Shown: positions 43,852 to 52,825, numbered from the stretch's first letter. The stretch: DNA of 64,000 nt from Acidimicrobiales bacterium (GCA_016716005.1 JADJXE010000001.1:3299001-3363000), one strand, 5' to 3'. Numbers and translations are program-made. The notes: generated by a model not told the origin, from the letters alone.

Positions 43852-44556
43852 GTGGTGGCGGGGCTGGCTGGACCGGCCGGGGTCGCCGCCGCCGCCCACG
43901 CCTTCGTCGACGACCTGGATGCTCCCGAGCTGGACGAGGGCGACCGTCACCACCTGGAGCGGGTGCTGCGCCTGCGGCCGGGTGACCCGGTGACGGTGGC
44001 CGACGGGCGGGGCCGGTGGCGGCTGTGCCGCTTCGGAGCCGCCCTGGACGTCGACGGCCCGATCCGGGTGGAGCCGCCGACCGTGCCGGTGGCGGTGGGC
44101 TTCGCCCCGGTGAAGGGTGACCGCCCCGACTGGGTCGTGCAGAAGCTCACCGAGCTCGGGGTCGACCGGATCCTCGTGCTGGTCGCCGACCGGTCGGTGG
44201 TGCGGTGGGACGCCGAGCGGGCCCCGCGCCAGCTCGGGCGGTTGGCCCGGATCAGCCGGGCGGCGGCCATGCAGAGCCGGCAGGCCCGCCTGGCCGTGGT
44301 CGGTCCGCTGGTGCGGGTGGCCGACGCGGCCGCCCGGCCCGGCGCGGCCCTCGCCGAGGCCGGCGGCGAGCCACCCTCACTGGAGCGACCGCTGGTGCTG
44401 GTGGGCCCGGAGGGGGGCTGGTCGCCGGCCGAGCGCGAGCTGCCGGTGCCCCGGGTGGGCCTCGGGCGGGCCGTCCTGCGGGCCGAGACCGCCGCGGTGG
44501 CGGCCGGGGTGCTGCTCACCGGCCTGCGCTCCGGCCTCATCCGCCACCCTGCGTGA
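43852..44556 (+). CDS. rsmE: 16S rRNA (uracil-1498-N3)-methyltransferase
   Basis: RsmE methylates U1498 of 16S rRNA. The 234-residue protein has an N-terminal PUA-like part (HHLERVLRLRPGDPVTVADGRGRW) and a C-terminal SPOUT knot with ALAEAGG and LVLVGPEGGWSPAE, then the LRAETAAVAAGVLL knot loop. It starts 5 nt after dnaJ, a conserved operon position. It is near the family's usual length. Confidence 0.95.
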   Translation: MVAGLAGPAGVAAAAHAFVDDLDAPELDEGDRHHLERVLRLRPGDPVTVADGRGRWRLCRFGAALDVDGPIRVEPPTVPVAVGFAPVKGDRPDWVVQKLTELGVDRILVLVADRSVVRWDAERAPRQLGRLARISRAAAMQSRQARLAVVGPLVRVADAAARPGAALAEAGGEPPSLERPLVLVGPEGGWSPAERELPVPRVGLGRAVLRAETAAVAAGVLLTGLRSGLIRHPA

Positions 44557-44597
44557 CCAGCGCACCTGGGATGCTTGCCCTGCGTGGTGGCCGGGCG

Positions 44598-44603
44598 TAG
44601 ATT
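44598..44603 (+). promoter_or_regulatory. Candidate -10 TAGATT of the bldD-like gene
   Basis: TAGATT (44598-44603) gives a leader of about 90 nt to GTG 44702. GAGGA lies just before that start. No clear BldD-type operator was found in the leader. Confidence 0.45.
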
Positions 44604-44701
44604 CGCGGTGGACGCGGTGAACCGTGCACCCGAGGTGGCGGTGCCCGGCGGCCAGCAGCGTGATGTGCCGCGTCAGCGGCACCAGGGCATCGAGGACGAT
44701 C

Positions 44702-45256
44702 GTGACCGACTGGGACGAGGGGGCAATCGACGGCGCCGGCGAGCACGCCGAGGCGTACCTGCGGCGCGTCGGGGAGCGCCTGCGCGCCATCCGGCGCCAG
44801 AAGCGCCTCTCCCTGCAGGCCGTCGAGGAGGAGTCCGCCCACGAGTTCAAGGCGTCGGTGCTCGGTGCCTACGAGCGCGGGGAGCGGGCCATCTCGGTCC
44901 CGCGGCTGCACCGTCTCGCCCGCTTCTACCACGTGCCCGTCGACCAGCTGCTGCCCGAACTGGGCGAGCCCGGGGCGGCGGCCCAGGTGATCGACCTCAC
45001 CGAGGGGCCGCGCCGCCGGGCCGAGCGGGGGCCGATCGTGATCGACCTCGCCAGGTTGTCGGCCATGCCCGGGCCCGAGGCCGGGATGCTCGGCCGGTTC
45101 CTGCACATGATCCAGGTGCAGCGCCAGGACTTCAACGGCCGGGTGCTCACCGTGCGGGCCGACGACCTGCGGGCCGTCGCCGCCATCCTCGACGTGGAGC
45201 CCGACACCGCCGGTCAGCGCCTCGACGAGCTGGGCCTTCGCCTCCAGCGCGCCTAG
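44702..45256 (+). CDS. bldD: BldD-like transcriptional regulator with altered c-di-GMP signature
   Basis: BldD is a developmental repressor that dimerises through c-di-GMP in Streptomyces. The 184-residue protein has a Xre-type HTH (LRAIRRQKRLSLQAVEEE, then VLGAYERGERAISVPRLHRL) and a C-terminal half matching BldD (IVIDLARLSAMPGPEAGML). The c-di-GMP signature RGD-X8-RQDD appears as RQD (141-143), eight residues, then RADD (152-155). The Arg and Asp residues are kept, but Gly and Gln are changed. Start GTG 44702 has GAGGA upstream; the frame extends earlier but without a site. An N-terminal extension of about 20 residues precedes the HTH. Confidence 0.88.
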   Translation: MTDWDEGAIDGAGEHAEAYLRRVGERLRAIRRQKRLSLQAVEEESAHEFKASVLGAYERGERAISVPRLHRLARFYHVPVDQLLPELGEPGAAAQVIDLTEGPRRRAERGPIVIDLARLSAMPGPEAGMLGRFLHMIQVQRQDFNGRVLTVRADDLRAVAAILDVEPDTAGQRLDELGLRLQRA

Positions 45257-45298
45257 CGCCCGCCCCGATCACGGTCCGGCCCGGCATCCTGGTCGGTG

Positions 45299-46378
45299 AT
45301 GACCGCCGCCGCGCCGTTCGGCGTCTACGTGCACGTGCCGTTCTGCGCCCGGCGGTGCGACTACTGCGCGTTCGCGACGTGGACCGACCGCTCCCACCTG
45401 GTCGAGCGCTACCTGGCCGCCTGCCGGCTCCACCTGGAGCGGGCGGTGGCGGCCGGCCTCTCGTCGGCCACCAGCGTGTTCGTGGGCGGGGGCACGCCTT
45501 CGCTGGTGCCGGGCGAGCTGCTGGGCGCTGTGCTCGACGCCATCCCCGTGGCCGACCGGGCCGAGGTGACGGTGGAGTGCAACCCTGACACGGTCACGCC
45601 CGGGCTGCTGGCCAGCTACCGGCGCCACGGCGTGACCCGGCTGTCGTTCGGCGTGCAGTCGATGGTCCCGCACGTGCTCGCCTCGCTGGGGCGCACCCAC
45701 GAGCCCGCCAAGGTGGTGGCCGCCGTCGAGGCGGCCCGCGCCGCCGGCTTCGCGACCTTCAACCTCGACCTCATCTACGGGGCCGCCGGCGAGGACCTGG
45801 TGGACTGGCAGCGGACGCTGGAGGCGGCCCTCGCCCTCGACCCGCCCCACGTCAGCGCGTACGGGCTCACGGTGGAGGCCGGCACGCCGCTGGCCGCCGA
45901 CCCGGCGCGCCACCCCGACGACGACGACCAGGCCGACAAGTACCTCGTCGCCGACGAGCTGCTGGGTGCCGCCGGGCTGGGCGGCTACGAGATCTCCAAC
46001 TGGGCCCGGCCGGGCCACGAGTGCCGACACAACCTCCTGTACTGGGCCCAGGGCGAGTACCTGGGCGTGGGGTGCGCGGCCCATTCGCACCTGGCCGGTC
46101 GCCGGTCGTGGAGCGTGCGCACCCCCGAGCGCTACGTCGCCCTGGTCGAGGCCGGGGAGCCGGTGGAGGCCGGTGCCGAGCGGCTCGACGCCGCCGGGAT
46201 GCGCCTCGAGGGGCTCCAGCTGGCGCTCCGCACCCGTGACGGCGTGCCGGCCGAGGCCTTGCCGCCCGGCCCCTGGGACGAGGGGCCCCACCCGCTGGTG
46301 GTGCGCCGCCGCGGCCGGGCGGTGCTCACCCGCGAGGGTCGGCTGGTGGCGAACGAGCTGGCCGTGCGCCTCGAGTAG
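45299..46378 (+). CDS. hemW: HemW-like radical SAM protein (heme chaperone)
   Basis: The 359-residue radical SAM protein has the CxxxCxxC cluster in YVHVPFCARRCDYCAF at the N-terminus. The VFVGGGTPSLVPGEL and TVECNPDTVTPGLLASYRRHGVTRLSFGVQS segments follow, and NLDLIYGAAGED and YEISNWARPGHECRHNLLYW come after. It resembles HemW, which binds heme, rather than HemN; older annotation calls it oxygen-independent coproporphyrinogen oxidase. GTG 45296 and ATG 45299 are both possible; I use the ATG. CATCCT lies 8 nt upstream, so a leaderless start is possible. hrcA and dnaJ lie nearby, as often seen with hemW. Confidence 0.95.
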   Translation: MTAAAPFGVYVHVPFCARRCDYCAFATWTDRSHLVERYLAACRLHLERAVAAGLSSATSVFVGGGTPSLVPGELLGAVLDAIPVADRAEVTVECNPDTVTPGLLASYRRHGVTRLSFGVQSMVPHVLASLGRTHEPAKVVAAVEAARAAGFATFNLDLIYGAAGEDLVDWQRTLEAALALDPPHVSAYGLTVEAGTPLAADPARHPDDDDQADKYLVADELLGAAGLGGYEISNWARPGHECRHNLLYWAQGEYLGVGCAAHSHLAGRRSWSVRTPERYVALVEAGEPVEAGAERLDAAGMRLEGLQLALRTRDGVPAEALPPGPWDEGPHPLVVRRRGRAVLTREGRLVANELAVRLE

Positions 46379-46425
46379 GCCCTGTCGATTGTGCTGGGCG
46401 CCGGGATGGGGCACCGTGGAGGGCC

Positions 46426-47784
46426 GTGCCGCCGCACCCCGTGCTCGAGGAGTGGGACGCCGACCTGCGTTCCGGCGACCCGCTGCGCTTCCCCGGCTAT
46501 GCCGACCGGGTGGCGCGCGCGCCGGGGGAGGCGGTGCGCACCGGCCGGGCGGCGCACTACGCCTTCGTGGAGGGCGACGGCGGCGTGTTCGGCGGGTCGA
46601 TGGGCGCCGCCGCCGGGGAGAAGATCGTGCGGGCCTATCGTCGGGCCGTCGACCTGGCCCTCCCCATCCTGGTGGTCACCCGGTCGAGCGGCGCTCGCCT
46701 GCAGGAGGGCATGGTGGCGCTCGTGCAGCTGGCTCGCACGGTCGACGCGGCCGGCGCCCATGCCGCCGCCGGGCTGCTCTCACTGGCGGTGCACGCCTCG
46801 CCCACCACCGGTGGCGCCCTCGCCTCGTACGCCTCGCTGGCCGACGTTCGCGTGGCCGAGCCCGGGGCGATCCTGGGGTTCGCGTCGCCCCGGGTGGTGG
46901 AGCGGGTGCTGGGCACCCGGCTGCCGGAGCGGAGCCACACGTCGGAGGGGGCCTATGCCAACGGCCTGCTCGACGGCATCGTGGGCCCGGCCGAGCAGGC
47001 GGCCTGGGTGGAGTCGGCCCTGGGCCTCCGGGCGACGCCGCTCCCCACCCGGCCCCTGCCGGCGCCCGATCCGATCGGCGTCATCGGCCCGTGGGGCGAG
47101 GTGCTGCGGGCTCGGGCCGTGGGCCGGCCCACGGGGATCGACCGGGCCGCCCGGCTGTGCACCTCGTGGACGGAGCTGCGGGACCGGGACCCGGTGGTGC
47201 GGGCCGGCCTGGCGACGGTGGCCGGGCGGCGGGTGGTGATGGTGGCCACGGACCGCTACGTGGAGGACGGGCGCCCCGTCCCCGCCGGCTACCGGTTGGC
47301 CCAGCGGGCCATCGCCCTGGCCGGGCGGCTGGGGCTCCCCCTGGTGACGCTGGTCGACACGCCGGGTGCCCATCCCGGCCCCGAGAGCGAGGCCGACCAC
47401 GTGGCCGGCGAGATCGCCCGGACCTTCGCAGCCATGGCCGCCCTGCCGACGCCCAGCGTGAGCGTGGTCGTGGGGGAGGGTGGCTCGGCCGGCGCGCTGG
47501 CCCTGGCCTGCGGCGACCGCCTGCTGCTGCAGGAGCACGCGGTGTTCTCGGTGATCCCGCCCGAGGGCGCTGCCGCCATGATGCACCAGCACCCGTCGGC
47601 CGCCGACCTGGCCCCGCTCCTGCGGCTCACCAGCGCCGACCTGCTCGGCCTGGGCGTGGCCGACGAGGTGATCGCCGAGGGTCAGGCCGCGCTGGAGGAG
47701 GCGGTGGTGCGGGCCCTCGACGAGGCGGTGCCCGGCGACCGGTCCCGCCGCTTCGACACCGTCACGCGGGCCTGGCTGCGCTAG
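46426..47784 (+). CDS. Acetyl-CoA carboxylase carboxyltransferase, beta-alpha fused
   Basis: The 452-residue protein has two crotonase-like carboxyltransferase halves. The first carries VVTRSSGARLQEGMVALVQLAR and ASPTTGGALASYASLADVRVAEPGAILGFASPRVVE, like AccD. The second has LVTLVDTPGAHPGPESEADHVAGEIARTF, EGGSAGALALACGDRLLLQEHAVFSVIPPEGAAAMMH, like AccA. It transfers a carboxyl group from biotin to acetyl-CoA or another acyl-CoA. The AccD zinc finger is absent. GTG 46426 has CACCGT 8 nt upstream. The 3' end overlaps nhaA by 23 bp. Biotin carboxylase is not in the window. Confidence 0.9.
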   Translation: MPPHPVLEEWDADLRSGDPLRFPGYADRVARAPGEAVRTGRAAHYAFVEGDGGVFGGSMGAAAGEKIVRAYRRAVDLALPILVVTRSSGARLQEGMVALVQLARTVDAAGAHAAAGLLSLAVHASPTTGGALASYASLADVRVAEPGAILGFASPRVVERVLGTRLPERSHTSEGAYANGLLDGIVGPAEQAAWVESALGLRATPLPTRPLPAPDPIGVIGPWGEVLRARAVGRPTGIDRAARLCTSWTELRDRDPVVRAGLATVAGRRVVMVATDRYVEDGRPVPAGYRLAQRAIALAGRLGLPLVTLVDTPGAHPGPESEADHVAGEIARTFAAMAALPTPSVSVVVGEGGSAGALALACGDRLLLQEHAVFSVIPPEGAAAMMHQHPSAADLAPLLRLTSADLLGLGVADEVIAEGQAALEEAVVRALDEAVPGDRSRRFDTVTRAWLR

Positions 47785-49150
47785 GGGCGCGCGCCGTCTC
47801 GGGCAGGGGCAGCGACCGCAGGAGGACGAAGCCGAGGCAACCGGCGACCAGGCTCCCGGCGAGGATCCCGATCTTGGCCGACGCGGTGAGGGCGTCGTCG
47901 GTGAAGGCCAGGGTGGTCACGAACAGGGCGACGGTGAAGCCGATGCCGGAGGTGACGGCGAGGCCGAGCACGTGGCGCCAGCCGGCCCCGTCGGGCAGGC
48001 GGCCGATGCCCAGCCGCACGGCGATGGCGCTGGCACCGAACACGCCGACCGTCTTGCCGACGACGAGGGCGATCCCCACCCCGAATGCGACGCTGCCGAC
48101 CACCTCGGTGCCGCCGATGTGCACGCCCGCGTTGGCGAAGGCGAAGAGGGGCACGATCAGGAACGCCACCCAGGGGTTCAGCCTGCTCTCGACCCGCTCC
48201 AGCGGTGAGGTGGTCTCGAGGGCGTACTGGGTGAGCGCCTCGATCCGGACCTCGTTGCGCTCGAACTGGTCGTCGGTGAGGCCGCCGTTGCGGGAGCGCT
48301 CGATGGCGTCGACCATCCGCCGGGCCTCGTCGCCGAAGCGGCCGGGGTCGTGGAAGGGCCAGGCCGGGCAGAGCAGGCCGAACACCACGCCGGCGATGGC
48401 CGCCTCGACGCCGGCCTGGAGCAGCGCCAGCCAGGTGACGGCCCCGAGCACCAGGTACGGGGCGATGGAGCGGACGTCGTTTCGCTGGGCGCCGACGGCG
48501 AGCAGCACGGCCAGGGCGGCGACGCCCAGCCAGGCGAACTGCACGTCGGTGGCGTAGAAGACGGCGATCACGAGGATGCCGCCGATGTCGTCGACGACGG
48601 CGAGGGTGAGGATGAAGACCCGGGCGCCGCTGGGGATGCGCCGACCGGCCAGGGACACGACGCCCACCGCGAACGCGATGTCGGTGGCCATGGGGATGCC
48701 CCAGCCGCGCTCGCCCGCGCTCCCGGCGTTGATGGCGAAGAAGATGAGGGCGGGCACGACCATCCCGCCCAGCGCGGCCATGGCGGGGAGGGCCGCGGCC
48801 TTCGGGTCGCGCAGCTCGCCCAGCACCAGCTGGCGCTTGATCTCCAGCCCGGCCAGCAGGAAGAACAGGGCCATCAGGGCCGAGTTGACCCACTCCTGCA
48901 GGTTCTGGTCGATGTGCAGCACCCCGCCCAGCCTCACCTCGAGCGGGGTGGTCCACAGGTGCTCGTAGGTGGCGTGCCACGGTGAGTTCGCCCAGATCAG
49001 GGCGACCGCGGCGGCCACGAGCATCACGCTGCCGCCCGCGGCCTCGGTGGCCATGAAGCGCTGTGCCGGCTGCACGAACGCCCGAGGCACGAGGCGGTCG
49101 CTCTCGCTCCAGCGGCGGCGGACGGTGTGGGGGTCGGTGGAGACGGACAT
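47762..49150 (-). CDS. nhaA: Na+/H+ antiporter NhaA
   Basis: NhaA exports sodium in exchange for protons. The 462-residue integral membrane protein has WANSPWHATYEHLWTTPLEV, the central GWGIPMATDIAFAVGVVSLAG and the two-Asp motif LTLAVVDDIGGILVIAVFY needed for transport. The C-terminal GIGFTVALFVTTLAF region is typical. A hydrophilic loop of about 45 residues near residue 275-320 is longer than in the E. coli protein. Start ATG 49150 gives an N-terminus with several Arg before the first helix. It overlaps the convergent carboxyltransferase gene by 23 bp. Confidence 0.96.
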   Translation of the reverse strand: MSVSTDPHTVRRRWSESDRLVPRAFVQPAQRFMATEAAGGSVMLVAAAVALIWANSPWHATYEHLWTTPLEVRLGGVLHIDQNLQEWVNSALMALFFLLAGLEIKRQLVLGELRDPKAAALPAMAALGGMVVPALIFFAINAGSAGERGWGIPMATDIAFAVGVVSLAGRRIPSGARVFILTLAVVDDIGGILVIAVFYATDVQFAWLGVAALAVLLAVGAQRNDVRSIAPYLVLGAVTWLALLQAGVEAAIAGVVFGLLCPAWPFHDPGRFGDEARRMVDAIERSRNGGLTDDQFERNEVRIEALTQYALETTSPLERVESRLNPWVAFLIVPLFAFANAGVHIGGTEVVGSVAFGVGIALVVGKTVGVFGASAIAVRLGIGRLPDGAGWRHVLGLAVTSGIGFTVALFVTTLAFTDDALTASAKIGILAGSLVAGCLGFVLLRSLPLPETARAPSAARPA

Positions 49151-49253
49151 GGGCAGCGTCGAGTGAACCCTCCCGGGACGCCCCGGGGAAGAGCCGGACC
49201 GCTCGTTTCACGATCCGTTCACACAGCGGGCCCGGCGATCAGGTCGTGGGCGA

Positions 49254-50042
49254 TCAGGTGGTGGGCGGCAGGGCGGCGGCGCCGGTGGGGGCCGGCGCTT
49301 GCGGCGGCGCCGGGAGGGCCAGGACGGTGCCGACGAAGAGCAGGTCGGGCTGGCCGGGGACCGGGATCCGGTCGGCGTTCCGGGCGATCAGCGCGTGCCA
49401 GTAGGGGACGATCTCGACGTCGGACGGCGGGCGGCCCCAGGCTCGGCCGAGCACCTGCTCGGCGACCGCCCAGACGTGCTCGCCCGACGCGACGGTCCAC
49501 GTCGAGGGGGCGGTCGACCCGGTGGTGGGCGCCGGGGCCGCGGGTGGGCCCGACGGTGGCGTGGCCGGCACCTGCGGTGCGGGCGGCAGCAGCTGGAGCA
49601 GCGCCGTGCCCGGAGGTGACGGGTCGACCGGCGGCGCGACCTGCGCCGCGACCGGCCGGGGCGGCGCGCCGGGCCCGAGCGGCCCCGTGCCGATCGCCAC
49701 CGCCGTCACGCCGATCCCGAGGGCCATCGCCAGGAGCCGGCGAACGGTGGCGCTGGTGGTGGCCCGCGCCACGGCCCGGGCGCGCGCGGAGGTGGACGCG
49801 CCGGCGACGGTGACGACGACGGTGGCCACGGCCAGGTAGGCGACGGCGGCCAGCGCCGCCAGCCGGATCAGGGCCACCGCCCGCAGGGCGGGATCGCCCT
49901 CGTTCACCCACGCGACCAACCCGCTGAACGACGCCGGCGGCGCGCCGAGCCCGCCCGAGCCCACCCGGAGCAGCATGGCGGCGAGGGCCCCGAGGGTCAG
50001 CAGCCAGAGCGCGGCACGGGCCGGCCGAGGTGGCGAGCTCAT
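49254..50042 (-). CDS. Membrane protein with C-terminal LysM-like domain
   Basis: The 262-residue protein starts at ATG 50042, overlapping the pseudokinase stop (ATGA). Three to four hydrophobic segments lie in the first 150 residues (AALWLLTLGALAAMLL, LIRLAALAAVAYLAVATVVVTVA, LLAMALGIGVTAVAIG). A Pro/Ala/Thr-rich linker follows. The end is LysM-like: TWTVASGEHVWAVAEQVL, then a DVEIVPYWHALIARN and LLFVGTVLALP. LysM binds peptidoglycan, so it may anchor the pilus machinery to the wall; that is inferred. It is the last gene of the tad operon. Confidence 0.75.
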   Translation of the reverse strand: MSSPPRPARAALWLLTLGALAAMLLRVGSGGLGAPPASFSGLVAWVNEGDPALRAVALIRLAALAAVAYLAVATVVVTVAGASTSARARAVARATTSATVRRLLAMALGIGVTAVAIGTGPLGPGAPPRPVAAQVAPPVDPSPPGTALLQLLPPAPQVPATPPSGPPAAPAPTTGSTAPSTWTVASGEHVWAVAEQVLGRAWGRPPSDVEIVPYWHALIARNADRIPVPGQPDLLFVGTVLALPAPPQAPAPTGAAALPPTT

Positions 50043-51460
50043 CGGTCGGGACCCGCCGGCCCGGTCGCCGGGGCGCCGTCGTCGGCCCGGGCGCCGGGCG
50101 ACGGGCCGGGGATCGCCACCTGCTCGCCGTTCCAGGTGGTGACGACCAGCCGGTCGCACCCGAGCGCGTCGGGCTCGACGTGGAGTGACTCGCCTTCCGG
50201 CACCACCGCCGCAGGCCCGACGGAGGCGACCTCACCGGCGGCGGGCCACGCGGTGAAGACGAACACCTCACCGGTGCCGGGGCGGAGCGCCGCCGGAGTG
50301 GCCACGCCGTCGCACTCCCAGTCGCCCACGGCCACCACGTCGCCGGGCTGGCCGGCGGCGTAGCCGAGGCCACCCACCCGCACGACGGAGCCGTCGAGCG
50401 TCACGGCCTCGCCGCAGCCGTCGCCGTCGAGATCGGGGCCGCGGAGGCCCGCCGGGCAGGGTGGGGGCACCGTGGTGGGCCACAGCAGCGTGGCTTCCGG
50501 CCGGACCTCGAGAGCGGGGGTGGTGGCCGGCGCGGCCGTCGAGGTCGGTGCCGTCGTGGCCGGCTGCGCCCGGGGCGCGCCGCCCGGCCGGGGCGCAGAG
50601 CCGGGAGCGAGCCACCCGGCGGCGACGCCGAGGAGGCCCAGGGCCGCCGCCGTCCCGGCCGTGATGCCACCGGCCAGCAGGGCGACGCGAGCCCTCCCCG
50701 GCCGGCCGGGCGGGGCCGGCCGGGGAGGGGCGCTGGGCGGAGCCGGTGCCGGCCGAGGGCGCGGTTCCGAGGGCCGGCGGGGCGCGGCCGGCGCCGGCGG
50801 GCCGGCCAGGCCGTGGAGCGCGGCGGCCACGAGCCGCATGGGCGGCCTGGCGCTCGGGCTCTCGCCGGTGCACCTGGCCGCGAGGGCATCGAGGTCGGCG
50901 CGGCGGCGGCCGTGGCGCCGGTCTCTCGCCGCGCCGGCGGGTGCGCCGGCGAGCAGCTGGCGCAGGAGCGTGCCGATGCCCGCCACGTCGTTGGCGGGGA
51001 CCAGGGCATCGTCATCGTGTCGTGCCGGGTCCCCCCGCCGGTACTCGGCTGGGTCGAGCGGTGGCTGCTCGCCGGCACGGGCCGCGCCGGCGAAGCCGCA
51101 GACCACCGTCCGGCCGTCGGCGGTGCGAAGGACGTGCTCGGCGTCGAGCCGCCCGTGCACGAGCCCGAGGTCGTGGAGATCGGCGAGGACGGCGGCCACC
51201 CCGGCAAGCGTCGCGGCCAGGTCGCCGGGGCTCCGGAACGGGTGCTCGGCGAGCGGCCGCCCCTGCACCAGGGCCAGGTCGAGCACGGCGCGGTCGTCGT
51301 GCACCTCTGCGGCGAGCAGCTCGACCACCCCCGGGTGGCGAGCGGCCGCCAGCATGGCGGCCTCGTGGGCCAGGCGCCGTGCGGCTCGGGCTCCGGTGGC
51401 CCGCTTCTCGGCGACCGGCCGGCCCTGCGCGTCGATGCGGACGGCCAGGCGCTCGCTCAC
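50039..51460 (-). CDS. Membrane pseudokinase with C-terminal beta-propeller-like region, in the tad operon
   Basis: The 473-residue protein has a Ser/Thr-kinase-like N-terminal half, but key residues are lost. The HRDLKPEN loop reads HGRLDAEH (102-109), with the catalytic Asp replaced by Arg, and the DFG motif reads GFA (122-124). No Gly-rich loop is visible. A Pro-rich linker and one membrane helix (VALLAGGITAGTAAALGLLGVAAGWL) at about 255-280 follow. The outer part has FG-GAP-like motifs (DLDGDGCGEAVTLDG, GDWECDGVATPAALRPG). It starts at GTG 51460, 51 nt after the TadE/G-like gene. A scaffold or sensor for pilus assembly is possible, not shown. Confidence 0.78.
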   Translation of the reverse strand: MSERLAVRIDAQGRPVAEKRATGARAARRLAHEAAMLAAARHPGVVELLAAEVHDDRAVLDLALVQGRPLAEHPFRSPGDLAATLAGVAAVLADLHDLGLVHGRLDAEHVLRTADGRTVVCGFAGAARAGEQPPLDPAEYRRGDPARHDDDALVPANDVAGIGTLLRQLLAGAPAGAARDRRHGRRRADLDALAARCTGESPSARPPMRLVAAALHGLAGPPAPAAPRRPSEPRPRPAPAPPSAPPRPAPPGRPGRARVALLAGGITAGTAAALGLLGVAAGWLAPGSAPRPGGAPRAQPATTAPTSTAAPATTPALEVRPEATLLWPTTVPPPCPAGLRGPDLDGDGCGEAVTLDGSVVRVGGLGYAAGQPGDVVAVGDWECDGVATPAALRPGTGEVFVFTAWPAAGEVASVGPAAVVPEGESLHVEPDALGCDRLVVTTWNGEQVAIPGPSPGARADDGAPATGPAGPDR

Positions 51461-51511
51461 CTCACACCCGCCTGGCTCGGGTCCGCGGCGCTCGCACGGT
51501 GGCTCGGGGGC

Positions 51512-51970
51512 TCACCGGAGGGCGATCCGGGCCTCGGCGGTGGCGGCGACCTCCGCTCGGCGGGGTCCACCCGGGACGGCCGGCGCGAAGAGGTACGGGA
51601 CGGAGCCCACCAGCCGAACCGTGACCCGGTCGCCCCGCACCACCACCCCGACCTCGAGGCGGTCGGGGAGGCCGGGGCGCTGCCCGTCGATCGACGAGCG
51701 CACCGCGGCGTCGACGCGGGCCGGGTCGAGCCGGTACTCGCCGGTCGAGCGGAAGGCCGCCTCGTCGAGGCCGGCCGCGACGGCGTCGTTGGCCGCGGCT
51801 GCGGCCGCGGCCGCCAGCTCACGCTGCCCGAGCAGGGCGATCGACAGGTCGACGGCGATGGCCGACAGGACGAGCACGACGGCGACCGCGGCCGGGAACA
51901 GCAGCAGGGCGCTGCCACGCTCGCGCGGGTGCCTCGCGGCGCGGGACCTGCGGTCGGCTACGCCGGGCAC
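51512..51970 (-). CDS. TadE/TadG-like pseudopilin (third in operon)
   Basis: The 152-residue protein has a short basic N-terminus, then RERGSALLLFPAAVAVVLVLSAIAVDLSI, the TadE/G-type hydrophobic helix, and an Ala-rich segment. The rest is extracytoplasmic (LEVGVVVRGDRVTVRLVGSVPYLF). GTG 51970 overlaps the upstream gene by 13 bp. It is shorter than classical TadG. It may be a minor pilin or assembly factor of the Tad pilus. Confidence 0.75.
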   Translation of the reverse strand: MPGVADRRSRAARHPRERGSALLLFPAAVAVVLVLSAIAVDLSIALLGQRELAAAAAAAANDAVAAGLDEAAFRSTGEYRLDPARVDAAVRSSIDGQRPGLPDRLEVGVVVRGDRVTVRLVGSVPYLFAPAVPGGPRRAEVAATAEARIALR

Positions 51971-52428
51971 CGCGCCCCTCCGGGTGGGCCGGAACGCCAG
52001 GGATCGACGATCTCGGCGTGGCGCCCGTGGACGGTCGTCACCGGTCCGACCCGGCCGAGCCAGGGGAGCGCCACGGTGGCCATCCGGTACTGCACCTCGA
52101 CCACCACCGGCTGGCAGCGGGTGAAGCCGCCGCTGATCGTCACCGTGGCACGGGCCGGGTCCCGGCCGTAGCCGGCGAGGGTGATCGCTGCCGCGGCCCG
52201 GGCGCTCCGCTCGGCCTCGTCGGCCGACCGGGCCTCGACGTAGCGCCGAGCGGCCTCCCGTGCCGCTGCCGTGACGGCGCCCTTGGCATCGACCACCCCC
52301 CACGCCGAGGCGGCCAGGAGCGCACCCACCACGAACACGAGCAGGCCGAATGCGATCACCTCGGCGCCCCCGGCCTGACCGCGGTCGCCTCGGCCCCGCG
52401 CCGCCGTCCGCGCCGACGCGACGCTCAC
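51958..52428 (-). CDS. TadE-like minor pilin (second in operon)
   Basis: The 156-residue protein has the pattern RGQAGGAEVIAFGLLVFVVGALLAASAWG: a Gly and Glu just before a long hydrophobic helix. It continues with a hydrophilic region including AREAARRYVEARSADEAE and ISGGFTRCQPVVVEVQY. GTG 52428 overlaps the preceding stop in GTGA. Single Cys pairs suggest a disulfide (CQ, RCPA). It is probably an exported minor subunit of the Tad apparatus. Confidence 0.75.
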   Translation of the reverse strand: MSVASARTAARGRGDRGQAGGAEVIAFGLLVFVVGALLAASAWGVVDAKGAVTAAAREAARRYVEARSADEAERSARAAAAITLAGYGRDPARATVTISGGFTRCQPVVVEVQYRMATVALPWLGRVGPVTTVHGRHAEIVDPWRSGPPGGARCPA

Positions 52429-52811
52429 CGCTCCCGCTCCAGCCGCAGGCGCACGGTGCGGTCGATCTGGCCGGCGCCGAGCCCGCCGAGCAGGGAGGGG
52501 ACGAAGCGCAGCTGGCGCGCCTCGACGCGCAGGACGACCTCGTCGGCCGTCATCTCCCAGGTGAAGCGGACCTGGGCGGCGAAGCGCCCGAGGGCACGCC
52601 GTGCCTCCTGCTCGGCCTCGGCGCGGGCGGCCGGCCGGTCTGCGGCGGCCTCGCCGGCCACCCGACGGGCCGCGTCGACGGCCGCCCCGGTGACGGCCGA
52701 GGTGGCCCACAGCCCCACGAGCACCTGCACGGCGAGGAGCAGGAACACGAGGAACACCACCATGCCCGAGAAGGTGGCGACGAGACCCGCACCTCGTTCG
52801 GAACGGACCAC
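52425..52811 (-). CDS. TadE-like minor pilin (first in operon)
   Basis: The 128-residue protein starts at GTG 52811 with the class III-like N-terminus RSERGAGLVATFSGMVVFLVFLLLAVQVLVGLW. It is followed by an Ala-rich helix (AAVDAARRVAGEAAADRPAARAEAEQEARR) and two beta-like stretches. It begins 14 nt after the Flp-like gene. The GxG start before a hydrophobic helix is what the prepilin peptidase recognises, but that peptidase gene is not in the window. Confidence 0.75.
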   Translation of the reverse strand: MVRSERGAGLVATFSGMVVFLVFLLLAVQVLVGLWATSAVTGAAVDAARRVAGEAAADRPAARAEAEQEARRALGRFAAQVRFTWEMTADEVVLRVEARQLRFVPSLLGGLGAGQIDRTVRLRLERER

Positions 52812-52825
52812 GTCGGCGGAGCCGC

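Noticed and set aside
44702..45256. Phage-type Xre repressor
   Set aside because: The C-terminal half matches BldD, including the spaced Arg/Asp signature, and no phage genes are near.
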